Shown here piece after piece: positions 22,897-33,140 of a stretch of DNA of 64,000 nt (within the stretch, counting starts at the first letter, position 1; each line of letters starts with the position of its first letter). The stretch lies in NCBI GenBank assembly GCA_028456385.1, contig JALNQF010000132.1:57108-121107 (forward strand). Direction: 5' to 3'. The stretch is from Ophiosphaerella korrae. Lineage: Eukaryota > Ascomycota > Dothideomycetes > Pleosporales > Phaeosphaeriaceae. The position numbers and the translations under genes are program-made. The notes beneath the pieces are model-generated. The model saw nothing but the letters and a program-made list of their open reading frames with translations, was not told the origin of the DNA and did no database searches.

Positions 22897-23575
22897 ACCT
22901 GTCCCTGCCATCCCCCTTATCCATCTGGGTCCCCACAGCCAACGGATGCTTATGGACATTTGCCCCCCTACCCACCCCTAGTCGCTTGCTATACCCAGGT
23001 CGGACCCCGTTGTATTCATGTTTCACGGAGTTTGATCACTTATCTTGGTCTATACCATTTTCCCTTTTTTTTTTTTTTTTTTTTTTTTGCCACGTAGTTC
23101 CCTGCGGGTTTGGTTCAGCACACAAGCGACGAGTAACTGGTTGGGGATATCATGCGTAATTTGTTACGGCATTACTGGGATAGATACCTAATATGAATGA
23201 TTGTACTACTTAACTGTTTTGAGTGTTGTCGATGTGGTTTTGCTTGTGCGTGTGTGTTGTGTGTAGTGGATTGACGTGGTAGATACCAAGGATTTTCTGT
23301 GTTCCTTCACAGGGGCGTCGACGTAGATATGCAGGGTCCGATTTTATTTGCAAGGACATGGGTAGATGCTGTGCGGAGGGACGGAGCGAAGCATGCGATG
23401 TCGCCGCTCAGCAAGCAGCGTGGAAAGGTACGACCTTGAGACATATGTAGACAGGTAAAGACAGGCAGGACAAGACATATACAGTCTACATTTATTACAG
23501 ATACACGAACGAACCCTTTACGCCAACCAAGACGCTCCAGACAAAGCAATGCTATGAGTACATGTACCACAGCGC
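22897..23575. other. Convergent 3' intergenic region with poly-T tract
   Basis: Between two converging genes (CRP1-like and VMA6). It contains an uninterrupted run of 24 T at 23065-23088 and T/G-rich sequence expected of 3' ends. No gene seen. Confidence 0.55.
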
Positions 23576-24841
23576 CTAAAAGACGCTGATGTAGTTTCCA
23601 ATGCGCTCCTTCTGGTTTTGCGCAATGCACTCTGCTATCCATGTGATGTTGCGGATCTCCTGGTTATAAACTGTTAGTCGGGAGCGAATTGTCACATACG
23701 GTGAATACGTACTTGTTCTCGCAGTTTGACCCACGCGTATACAATGGCGTGGGTAAATTGCTGAGTGAAGGCTAGCTTCGAGATTTCCATTTCCTTCTGG
23801 TAGAATAGGTCTTCTAGACTTCGTGTTTCTCCTCCGACCCCGCCGGACATGTTGCCTATGCCGCCACCGCTACCTTGGCTGAGGCCGGTTTGGTCAAAGA
23901 AGGTTTTGTAATCTGAAACGCCCTCGACGGCGATACGGACACCTTCCACATCGTCGGCCCTTGAGAGCATCAGGGTGCCCTCGGGATATAGTCGCCCAAA
24001 GTTGGGGTACAGCTTCTTCCTGTCTGCTTTGGATAGCTCGGTGCCGAAGGAGTTAAGGGTGATGTTGATACTCCTACGGTCAGCCTCGAACTCTAGCGTC
24101 TCGGACATGACAGCTGCAGTGGGAGTTCCGGCAACCTCTGGCGCGGTATTGACCCAGTTGTGGAAGTCTTCGAGATAGTTCTTGTATAGTGTGTTCCGGA
24201 TGATCTCGATATTCAGTTCGTCCAGATCCTGGTGGCTGAGCGAGCCCTTGAAGTAGGGCGCGAGTGGTGTCTCAATCAGAACCGAGTTGTATAGCTCCTC
24301 GATGTTTGTCGCAACACACAACACTGGCATGGTCTCGAACCAGCCAAGCGGGTGACACCTGTCCAGCAGCTCTCGCGTATCCCTTTCATGCAATGTGCCA
24401 GTGATCAAAAGAGCAACGTTATCGATCATGTACCCGTATGTGAGATATTCCATGAACTTGGAAAGCGAGCCAGTAGCGTTGGCTTGAATGTAGCGAAACT
24501 CAGCTACAAGCTTGTCGGTGGTTTTGGCGGCGAGGGCAGATGTTGAGGGATTGGGAGGCAACGACGCGAGAAAGTCGCCGTAGGCTGGTGACAGCTGTAG
24601 CTTGACATCTGTACTCCAGTGTAAGTATGCACGATGGTGTGATTCCAGCCGATATTCTGCATCATACCATCGATGTTCTCGCACTGGGTCAGGTTGCTGT
24701 AGTTCTGGCTGGTGAGAAGCGCATTGCGGTAGCCGCGCACGATGCCCTCGATGTAGCTATGGACTTTTGTTAGTCACGTAAGCATCAAATTGGAACGCGG
24801 ACCACATACCCATATTTCACGTTATAATAGAGACCCTCCAT
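23576..24841 (-). CDS. VMA6: V-type proton ATPase subunit d
   Basis: Four exons on the minus strand: 24841-24810, 24756-24668, 24608-23713, 23659-23576. Sum 1,101 nt, 366 residues, close to yeast Vma6 (345) and filamentous homologues. The start reads [20 protein letters not shown], the conserved N-terminus of the family, and the last exon supplies the conserved end ([19 protein letters not shown], then IGNYISVF). Introns are 53, 58-59 and 53 bp with GT..AG borders (gtatgt, gtatga, gtacgt) and gactaac branch sites. The protein sits on the V0 sector at the vacuolar membrane and couples the V1 stalk to the proteolipid ring. A Gly-rich insertion ([17 protein letters not shown]) near residue 300 is typical of filamentous fungi. 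The long middle exon is open from the fourth base, so exon boundaries are well constrained. Confidence 0.95.
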
Positions 24842-25191
24842 GATGCGTGATGTGTGATGCGAACTGCTGTCGGCAGGTTGGAGCTGCAGCTAGGTCGTCA
24901 TGGCTCGCAGCGGCGAAACACCGGCTTGGCAGAGGCCAATCAGAGTCAACACACCCCGAACTACAGGTTCGAAGGTACTTACATCCACCCTTCTCGAAGC
25001 AAGAAATGGTTCTCAGTATGATACTTAACTATCTATGAAGCACTACATCTAGTTACCCGCACTTTATCATACTGAAAAAGATCATAGAAGAGTAGATTCC
25101 TTCCAAGAACATGAAGAACTATCCCGTGTCCTAAAGTCACCATGTATGGCGCATTTCGTGTCTACCATACCACCTTCCCGGGGTGGAAAAC
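24842..25191. other. Intergenic gap between VMA6 promoter and CorA-like gene
   Basis: 350 bp holding the VMA6 promoter on the minus strand and the 3' end of the CorA-like gene. Nothing else seen. Confidence 0.5.
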
Positions 25192-26595
25192 TCATGCACT
25201 CTCTTGTGCAAGTGATTTTCCATCCTTTTTAGCCTCCTCTCTTTCCAGAGCTTCTCTTTCACTCTTCGCATCCCAGCGGTAAAACTGCCACAGAACGATT
25301 GCACTGATTGGCAGCGCGAAAACGAAAAAGATCCAAACACTCTTGGCCGACTCGTCGAAATACGGTTTCTCTTTGATGACATTGAAAAAGTTCATGCCAA
25401 AAAATGATGCCACAAAGGTAGCTGGAAGGAATCCCATTGTTACCCAACCAATACCGCGCATAGTACGGCTATCCCGACGTGTCTCCCTAGCAAGCTCCAA
25501 ACTTTGTCGTGCTATACTGGCGCTGAGTTCTGTTAATTTCACGTTGGCCTCTTCTCGTGCTCGGGTCGCAAGCCGATCTATTTCCGCCTCTTTGGCCAAC
25601 GTTTGCGTAAGCTTCAGATTTTGTTCTTGGATCATTTGCATCTCCTCTTGTTGCTTAACAATCCTCTTCTGTAGAGCGACATTTTGTTCTTGCTGGTATC
25701 TGAGAATTCCTCCATCGACTAAAGCTCGAGCCGACTTGATTCGCTCTCGGAGCAAATATGGATCGCCCGGTTTGTCATAAATTTGAAAATCCGAAAACTC
25801 CTTGACGGCTTTACCAATCCATGCGATAGCCTTCAGATGGAAATCTCTTCAGCGTTCCAGATCCCAGTGCTTAATCTGCGAGTCGCAGTAATTCAGCGTA
25901 TTTACCATTGCATTGCATCTGTTTGAATCGGCTTCTCTCATCTTCAATTCAACAGAGCTTACACGATCATCAATTTCCTTAGCCCTTTCCCATGCCCACT
26001 TAATGTCTAACAAGAGAAAGGAGCAAACCATAAATATTGCGATACCAGCGAAGGAAAGTGAATGTTTGTTGAGTTGACTGAACTTGGTAAAGCAATTGTC
26101 CAAATTATGCCCATCACGCATGAATATACCATGAAACTATCGCTTGAATTCACCCGTTTTTCTAGCCTCGTCATCCCTAGTCTCTTGCAGCCAGAAGAAC
26201 AAACAAGGTCCATTACTAAACGAAGGGGTCTCAACCAAGATACGACGGTCATGAATCGAGCCTGCGAGATTCCCTTCACGATGGTTGGAATGAGCACTAC
26301 CCATCACACCATTACACCAATTATATGTATCATCTTCTGAAAGCAAGAGGCTAGACAGCAGTTCCTGAATCTTTGAATGAGGATCCTGATCAGGCTGAAC
26401 TGTGATCAATGAGACGACAACGGTTCTCTGTGAGGGGTCTTTCTTTCCTGCCAAAAAGTGGCTGGCGGTTGATAGATTCTCGATGGCGGCTGTGCCTGCA
26501 TTTGATACGCAATGCTCGTTCCCGTTAAGTCCAAACTCGAGTTTTACCCCTGTTAGACTACAACCTGGCAGCTGGTGTTCGTTTGAAGAGGACAT
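25192..26595 (-). CDS. CorA-like Mg2+ transporter-type membrane protein (5' structure uncertain)
   Basis: The 3' exon is clear: from about 25823 down to 25192 it encodes a coiled-coil-rich stretch, then RRDSRTMRGIGWVTMGFLP and ATFVASFFGMNFF. This is the first membrane helix with the GMN-type motif of the CorA superfamily, followed by a second helix (VWIFFVFALPISAIVLW) and a charged tail. Upstream an in-frame exon (about 26121-25898) joins by a probable 75-bp intron (donor atg|gtaaat, acceptor ctgaag|gct). A further exon begins near ATG 26595 (MSSSNEHQLPGCS) after what looks like another acceptor (cattag|aaatg), so the true start may lie farther upstream. Fungal members of this family are 450-600 residues and have unproven ion specificity. 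The join between the 26595 and 26121 exons is not resolved by eye. The gene may be intact or may be decaying. Confidence 0.55.
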
Positions 26596-27875
26596 TTCTA
26601 ATGAAGATATTTTTGTAGAATTCAGGTAAGTTAGTTGGGCGTCAAGGTGAACGAACACTGTCGTTCTTCACAATCATGGAGATGGCAAGAAATTATTGTG
26701 TCTCGACATAATACAGCTTGGGAAGGCTCCAGCTGCCAAGAGGGAGTCATCAAATACAAGGTTGTGGTACATTGCGTTTCGGCCTAGCTTGAATGGGCGA
26801 ACAGGATGATTGGTCAAAGTTGCTTCAGCTCACCTGCAGCGCTATTCAGTACTGTAATTCCTAGAATTTGTCAAGCCCATACACACAGAGAAATTAGTAT
26901 ATATTATTCTAAAGAGCCGTTTTGTAATCTCTTTAATATGGAGTAGTACGAGAACCAGTTTGTATAATGGCATGATGTACTTTGAACAAGCTAGAAAAGG
27001 TTGGAGGTAAGCACGTTTTATCCGAAACACATCAATAGGGTGATACATCATGAATCGAATCACTTGAAAAAGTATGGTTGAAGGGGCATTTTATCTTTTG
27101 ATTACAACTTTCTTGGGCCGAGAAGGTGTCTAAAAAAAAACTATGTGAATGAGAGCTTACATGTTAAACCAATAGTCCCCAGTCGCGACAAGCGCTGCAG
27201 CCCTGGCAATACTTGGGTGTGAAACTCACACCAAGGAAAGCCTCCCTGTCAAAATGTTTTGTTCCTACATAGCGAACCCTTGTATGGTCGCATAATGCTT
27301 CTTCTCCGAGGTTCAGAAAGCTCGTGATCATCAAAGGAGCACCAAAACATTGGCAAATGAAGCGGATGCAACACCAGGAACGAGCATCTTCGTACCAGGT
27401 CGTCGACCATTGCGGTTCGGAAGTCCTCGCCGAGGCAGGGACCGACGGGAATTGACTCAAAAGTAGTTAAGTATCCGGCTCTGGCAATCATGTGAGTTCA
27501 TGTAGACTCGGCAGCTCGGGTTAATTGCAAGGTACGTTTCTAGGATACTAAAATGGGTTTACAGATTTTCGGCTTAGTGCCCACCCCGCAAACGAGAGAT
27601 TCCCCGGATTTCTTGCGTCATGGAACGTGCTCGCTCGACATCGTGCTCGTGTATTCGTGGATTTTTGCTTGGGGCTTGTAGATACCCCTGGGCCACATTG
27701 TACTGAATGTCCGATCATGCTCCCAATAATAGGAAGACCTAATAGAGGTACTGGAGGTAGATACCACCTGCTCGATGTGGCTACAGCCAGGTACCATTGA
27801 TTTGTATATCATAAAGAGTTTGTACGTCAAGTTTCGAGAATCGCGGACATTTTGTGGGTCGCGAGTTCTCTAACC
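26596..27875. other. Region with possible upstream exons of the CorA-like gene and GH43 promoter
   Basis: Minus-strand frames near 26800-26680 (KLGRNAMYHNLVFDD) and 27460-27164 look more protein-like than chance. They may be 5' exons or relics of the CorA-like gene, but they cannot be linked by clear splice sites. From about 27500 to 27875 lies the promoter of the plus-strand GH43 gene, where no other gene is seen. Confidence 0.35.
27164..27460 (-). other. Possible exon or gene fragment
   Basis: A minus-strand frame of about 98 codons with protein-like text: WYEDARSWCCIRFICQCFG, then TRVRYVGTKHFDREAFLG. From memory of fungal proteins, segments of the form RIRYVG..HFDRE.FL.LSF occur in the N-terminal part of CorA-like proteins of Pleosporales, which would fit an upstream exon of the gene ending at 25192. 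No start codon or clean donor site fixes it, and the end of the frame loses resemblance, as after a frameshift. Could equally be a relic. Confidence 0.25.
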
Positions 27876-30113
27876 ATGCGTTTAGCCCCAGTACTTCTCT
27901 CCACCCACGTGCTGCGGTCGACGGCGACAGCCGAGTCAATTGCCGAAAGTCGAGTTCAATCAGCCATCCAAAGCATCAGTATAACAAATGTTGAGGACGT
28001 TTACGGCAATCTCTTCCTGCCAGAATCTTCAGATAGCCTCAGCATAACATGGTCCAGCAGTGACCCGTCTATCATATCTTCTACCGGTGTCGTGCAACGA
28101 CAAGATGCTGCGAAAATAGTAAACTTAACGGCAACAATAGACTCTGATGGAGTTGCCCGGGAGCGCGTAATCAGTGCCAATGTTCGACAGGCAGTCCAGC
28201 TCGACGCGTTTGAGGGATATGCCTTTGCCTACTTCACCGGCAACAGCAAGGCTGGCGAGAATATTTTCCTGGCAGCCAGCAACGGCAACAATGCGCTAAG
28301 TTGGAAGGAACTGAATAATGGGCAGCCCATTATCACCTCATCACAGGGTACAAAAGGTTTACGCGACCCTTTTGTAATCCGATCGGCGGAAGGGGATAAG
28401 TTCTTCATGCTCGCTACCGACCTGTCAATTGGATCCGGCACATCATGGGGCGATGCAGTACGCAAAGGCAGTCTTTACCTTGAAATCTGGGAATCCAACG
28501 ATCTTAAGACTTGGTCACAGCAACGTCACGTTAAGGTATCACCGGATACCGCTGGCAACACATGGGCTCCTGAAGCATACTATGACTCCGGCCTTGGAGC
28601 GTACGTAGTGTTCTGGGCATCCTCTATCTACGCCGAGAACGACCCCAATCACACTGGTAACACCTACCATCGCATGCTCTATGTTACAACGCGAGACTTT
28701 GTCACTTTCAGCGCACCAGTGGTATGGCAAGACGCAGGCATGTCGCGTATTGACTCTACAGTAATCCAAGAGGGACAAACTTTCTACCGTTTCACCAAAG
28801 ATGAAGGCGCCTCTGGCACAGGATGTTCTGACATTATTCAAGAGCGTTCAACCTCTCTTCGCGCCACACTGTCTTCCTGGACTCGGGTTACCGCATGCAT
28901 TGGCAAGAATGCCGGTACAAGCGCCGTTGAAGGTCCTACCGTCTTCAAAGCAAACCCAAACGATGTGAACGGCAAGAGGTTCTACCTCTTTGTAGATGAA
29001 TATGGCGGTCGTGGTTACATTCCCTTGGAAACAGCCGACATCGGGAATCCTCAGTGGAAAGTATCACCATCATACAAGCTTCCCACAAGCCCTCGCCACG
29101 GTACTGTAGTTCCAATCACCAAGAAGGAGCTTGCAGCCTTAACAGGAACAACTGCCAAACGCGATGCACCACCTAAGCACCGCCTTCAAAGACGCACCAG
29201 CCCCGTCCTCCCAGGCCTCTATGCTGACCCCAACATCGCCATCTTCGGCAACGAATACTACATCTACGCTACAACCGACGGCTTCCCCGGCTGGAGCGGC
29301 AAAGTATTCTACACCTGGAAATCCCCCGACCTCGTTCAATGGACCCGCTCCACCACCCCATTCCTCACCCTCAACAGCACCAACGGCAACGTCCCCTGGG
29401 CCTCCGGCGACGCCTGGGCCCCAACCATCATCTCGCGCAACGGCAAATACTACTTCTACTTCAGCGGCATGAACCCCACATACAACCGCAAGACCATCGG
29501 CGCCGCCGTCGCAAACTCACCAGACGGACCCTTCACCGCGCAACCCACACCCTTCATCCTCAACAACGAGGCCATCACCACCGGCCAAGCCATCGACTCC
29601 GCCGCCTTCCTCGACCCCACCACCGGCCGCTACTACCTCTTCTGGGGCAACGGGTCGCCGCCGCTGTACGCAGAGCTCGCAGACGACATGGTGTCGCTGA
29701 AGCCCAACAGCATCCGGGCCATCAGCGGGCTCACGGATTTCCGCGAGGGCATCTTTGTCAATTATCGCAAGGGCGTGTTCCACCTTACGTACTCGATTGA
29801 CGATACGGGGTCGGAGAATTATCGCGTCGGGTATGCGACAGGGCCCAGTGTCAATGGGCCGTGGACGTATCGGGGGGTTATTTTGCAGAAGGATGCGAGC
29901 AAGGGCATTTTGGCGACGGGGCATAGTAGTATTGTCAATGTGCCGTGTACGGATGATTGGTATATTGCGTATCATCGATTTGCGATCCCTGATGGGAGTG
30001 GGACGAGGAGGGAGACGACGATTGATAGAGTTTTCTTTGACAATAACGGGTTTATCAAGACGGTCGTGCCGACGTTGGAGAGCGTCCCGCCGCAGAGAAT
30101 TGGAACATGTTGA
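27876..30113 (+). CDS. Tandem glycoside hydrolase family 43 protein
   Basis: An intronless 745-residue frame from ATG 27876 (MRLAPVLLS). The N-terminus is a poor secretion signal (hydrophobic core broken by His and Arg). Residues about 30-105 resemble an atrophied bacterial-type Ig domain (ITWSSSDPSIISSTGVV). Two GH43 five-blade propellers follow. The first (about 110-400) has candidate Asp in GLRDPF (about 161), Asp in RIDST (291) and Glu in EGPTVF (352). The second (about 440-740) has Asp in LYADPN (about 449), Asp in AIDSAAF (573) and Glu in REGIF (623), so both seem to keep the catalytic triad. Members act on arabinan, arabinoxylan or galactan side chains of plant cell walls. Subfamily and substrate cannot be set by eye. 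The 3' half is strongly C-biased at third positions, then G-biased after 29640, an abrupt compositional change without frame break. Confidence 0.92.
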   Translation: MRLAPVLLSTHVLRSTATAESIAESRVQSAIQSISITNVEDVYGNLFLPESSDSLSITWSSSDPSIISSTGVVQRQDAAKIVNLTATIDSDGVARERVISANVRQAVQLDAFEGYAFAYFTGNSKAGENIFLAASNGNNALSWKELNNGQPIITSSQGTKGLRDPFVIRSAEGDKFFMLATDLSIGSGTSWGDAVRKGSLYLEIWESNDLKTWSQQRHVKVSPDTAGNTWAPEAYYDSGLGAYVVFWASSIYAENDPNHTGNTYHRMLYVTTRDFVTFSAPVVWQDAGMSRIDSTVIQEGQTFYRFTKDEGASGTGCSDIIQERSTSLRATLSSWTRVTACIGKNAGTSAVEGPTVFKANPNDVNGKRFYLFVDEYGGRGYIPLETADIGNPQWKVSPSYKLPTSPRHGTVVPITKKELAALTGTTAKRDAPPKHRLQRRTSPVLPGLYADPNIAIFGNEYYIYATTDGFPGWSGKVFYTWKSPDLVQWTRSTTPFLTLNSTNGNVPWASGDAWAPTIISRNGKYYFYFSGMNPTYNRKTIGAAVANSPDGPFTAQPTPFILNNEAITTGQAIDSAAFLDPTTGRYYLFWGNGSPPLYAELADDMVSLKPNSIRAISGLTDFREGIFVNYRKGVFHLTYSIDDTGSENYRVGYATGPSVNGPWTYRGVILQKDASKGILATGHSSIVNVPCTDDWYIAYHRFAIPDGSGTRRETTIDRVFFDNNGFIKTVVPTLESVPPQRIGTC

Positions 30114-30570
30114 AGATGAGTGTGGGTTTGGGTGTAGTATCTATGAGAAATGTAGTGCTGTCTGAAATATACTGTAAAATATCACATTGTGAAAGCAAAG
30201 AAACGAGTTTGAGTACACACAAATGCTTCGGAGTTGATTTATGCTAATAAAAGTCCATCCATTGCCTGATCCATGATATAATACACCGAAGAGAAACTGG
30301 GGTATCAAACTCCCGCACTTCATGAATCGTCAAATCGTGAAAAGGAAAACCGAGTCGCAAATGCAAAGAAGATCCGCGGAACCAGTCGCAAATGCAAATA
30401 AAACAAAACAAAAGCAGGGCAAACTGAATACGCAGTGCCGTTTGCCATGTAATTTGCTCCACCGAATGCGTCATCAAAGTGAGGAAACAAAGCAAAAGTT
30501 CAGCCCGAAAGCAAGAAAAATCGAGACCATGAAATATGCCAATAGGCAGGGGAATCCTACACGATACTGT
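30114..30570. other. 3' intergenic segment
   Basis: A-rich on the plus strand, with a direct repeat-like word (gtcgcaaatgcaaa) at about 30353 and 30385. It lies between the GH43 stop and the minisatellite; no gene seen. Confidence 0.45.
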
Positions 30571-30579
30571 ACAAATGCC

Positions 30580-30915
30580 GATGAACGATGCAAAATAAAT
30601 GCAGCCAGTAGGATCGGGTCAAGGGCAAGACTGAGAATATGCGGATGAAGGATGCAATTGAATGCAGCCAGCGATCGGGCAAAAGGTGAGTGAGTGTGAG
30701 AACGCGCAGATGAAGGATGCAAATAAATGCAACCAGTAAAGTCAGGTTGAGGGCGAGACCGAGAGTATGCCGATGAACGATGCAATTGAATGCAGCCAGT
30801 AAGATCGGTCAAAAGGTGAGTATGAGAACGCGCAGATGAGCGATGCAAATAAATGCAACCAGTAGCATTGCGCTGAAGAGGTGCTAATGAACGATGCAAA
30901 TAAATGCAGCCTGAA
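30580..30915. repeat. Minisatellite, six units of about 51-65 bp
   Basis: Six imperfect head-to-tail units begin at about 30580, 30644, 30709, 30772, 30835 and 30886 (periods 64, 65, 63, 63 and 51). Each starts with gatgaacgatgcaa or a close variant, followed by a(t/a)aaatgca(g/a)ccag and a more variable purine-rich part. Units alternate between two spacer types (agactgagaatatg-like and gtgagaacgcg-like), suggesting amplification of a two-unit dimer of about 127 bp. The array ends 20 bp before the stop codon of the minus-strand gene, so it lies in or next to its 3' untranslated region. Confidence 0.9.
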
Positions 30916-30935
30916 CATCGCACTCAAACGGTGAC

Positions 30936-33140
30936 TCAATAAGGGGTGGTTTCAGAAGCAGGACTCAAATCCTCCTCATCCGAATCGTAGATGAGAGCGG
31001 CATCGGGCCAAGCGTTGTGAGCGGTAGCTTCCTTGAAGAGAGAAGTCTGACCAAAGGCTTGTACAGCAACCATATCTTCTTCTGAAAGGCCCAAGTCTTC
31101 TGCATCAGGCATATCGGCGAAGAGGCCACCAGCAGGGAGCGGGGTCGCGATGAGGACGGAGTTATTGCCTGCCTCTGAGGCAATGCTGGGAGAGGGAACA
31201 AAAGCAGTTCGGAGACGGCTAGGCTTGGCGGGAGTGTGGCGCATAAGTCGTTGGCGTTGACGCTCAATTTCATCGACCGTCTGCTGGGTATTGGAGGTCG
31301 AGGGTGCCTCAGTAGAAGCTCCACCCGGAAGGGGAGCATAAGCAGGGACTGGAGCCGGAGGTGGTGCTTGAGTCCAGAGGGGAGACGCAGTATCGCCAGC
31401 ACCAGAGGCATTGGCGGTGATGGTGATGTCTTCCTCGGATGAATCAGAGTCATAATCTAGGCCATAAGAACCGTTGGCAGGATCATGGCGGTATGTCTTG
31501 GTCACTTTGAGACCGTCGGTGTTGTTAGCGACAGCCTGAGTGGTGTTCTCGGGATGCTGCTGGAAAATGTTGGTTTCGTCCTTGTGAGAGCTGGGCTCGA
31601 ACATCGGGGAAGGCTCAATCGAGCGGCGAGGATGGAGGTCATTGTAGGACGCAGTGCCCTTAGAGCTGCCGGGAGTGGGTGTAGATGGTGCGCTCTTGTT
31701 GGCGGCGTAAACCTCATTGATGGAGGGAGTGTCTTCAATGTCCATGGAACTCTCGTCATGTACAGTCTTGCTCTTCTTCTTCTGTGGTTCTTTTGCTTCT
31801 GCGACCATGTCTAGGTACACAGCCCAGACGGGAACAACCTCACCATCGTCCATGTGTCCGAGGGGATCACCAAAGCCTGCTGCCTCCCAGGGCTTTCGCG
31901 AAGGGAAGTGTTTGAGATTTTCAAACAAGACGGGTGTCTCAAGGCGCTTACGCTTGGCGACGAAAGCGTTGTCGTTCTTCAGCTCGGGAATTACGTTCTT
32001 GGCCCAGCTCTCGGCGGCCTTCATGTCTTCGGGCTGAACGCCCTTGAGTAGCAGCCGCATCATGGGGGTCTGCCTCTGCTTCTTGGGAAGCGCCTTGCTG
32101 CGCTCGCCGACAGGTGTGGGTGGGGTGGAGAGCCACTCAGTGACGCTGTCTGCTGGAGGAAGAGCACGCGGTGTGGTGGAGAGGCCAGGTGCTGTGGCCG
32201 GCGGAGCGGGAGGAGCGGTGAGAGGAGCGGCGCGAGGTGAGGTGGGTGTCGAGAATCCAAGTCTGGATTTGATGGCGGAGAAGGAGCGGCTGAGGAAAGA
32301 GGGCGTGCTGATGGCGGGCGGGGCGGAGGTGGTGGAGGTGGAGGTGGAGGTGGTGGTGGTGGTGGTGACGCCCGAGACTTGTTCTGCTGGCGTGGCACCT
32401 CCGCCGCGTGGCACGCGTGCTGACTCCTCGATCTTGTGCAGCAGGGCGAACGCCTCTGCAGTCCCCTCGAGGGACTGCTCAGCGCTCGCCTCTGCTGCCT
32501 TGACACCCTCGATGCCAAAGGTGGCGATGTCTGCCAGGCGTTTGTTAGCTGTCTGTAAGCTTGCTCGGCATCTCGCGAGCTCGGCGCCCTGGTCCTCATT
32601 CAGGAGTTCCAGGGCGCCCTTCTCTTTCTCCAACTCAATCACGCGCTTGACGAGCTTGGAATTCTCGCCGCGCAGCACAGAAATTTCCTCAGCATTCTGA
32701 GGTGGTGAAATTGGCTTCTTGAGCCGCGGGCCCAAAGCCCAAGGGTTCTCCAGGAAACCTTAAGAAATACAAGTTCAGTACTGTCAATGGAATGGAGGAG
32801 TGAAGCAAGTCAAAAGATACATACTCTCCGTGAAGAAAATCCCCAGACTCTCGTCCTCCTCCGTGTCGCCCTTAGGCGCAGGCCCAGCCACGACGGGCTT
32901 GGGTGCACCGCCGCGCGGTGTCTCACGCTTGCGCTTGCCCTTGGGGCTTGCGACTTCCTTGGTGGCCTTCCTGGCCTCGCCCTTTCCAGCCTTCTTGGGC
33001 TCGTCCTCGAGAACTTTCAACGGCGATGCCGTCTGCTTGGAGCGCAGACGGCGGGAGGTCGCCGGGGCAGGAGCTGCAGCGGCGGGAGCAGGAGCAGGAG
33101 CTGGGGCCGAAGCCGCACCGCGTCGGGTCGTGACAACCAT
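30936..33140 (-). CDS. Hypothetical nuclear-type protein with coiled coil, 712 aa
   Basis: Two exons: 33140-32825 and 32758-30936, 2,139 nt in frame, separated by a 66-bp intron (donor gtatgt, acceptor cttaag). The N-terminus is Ala/Pro-rich and then strongly basic (KGKRKRETPRGG, likely nuclear localisation). Exon 1 ends in an acidic stretch and GIFFTES. Exon 2 opens with a conserved-looking FLENPWALGPRLKKP motif and a coiled coil at about residues 125-178 (ELEKEKGALELLNEDQGAE). Then come long Ser/Thr/Pro-rich disordered parts, two small ordered blocks (RLLLKGVQPEDMKAAESWA; LKHFPSRKPWEAAGFGDPL) and an acidic end with DLGLSEEDM and DSDEEDL. No known domain. It may be a chromatin or nuclear protein restricted to this fungal lineage. 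Confidence 0.8.

Noticed and set aside
30580..30915. CRISPR-like array
   Set aside because: Units are contiguous and vary throughout, without identical repeats separated by unique spacers, and the genome is eukaryotic.
30474..30923. 149-codon minus-strand frame with repeated CIYLHRSSA-like units
   Set aside because: The units are simply the translation of the minisatellite; no conservation evidence, starts late and runs into A-rich DNA.
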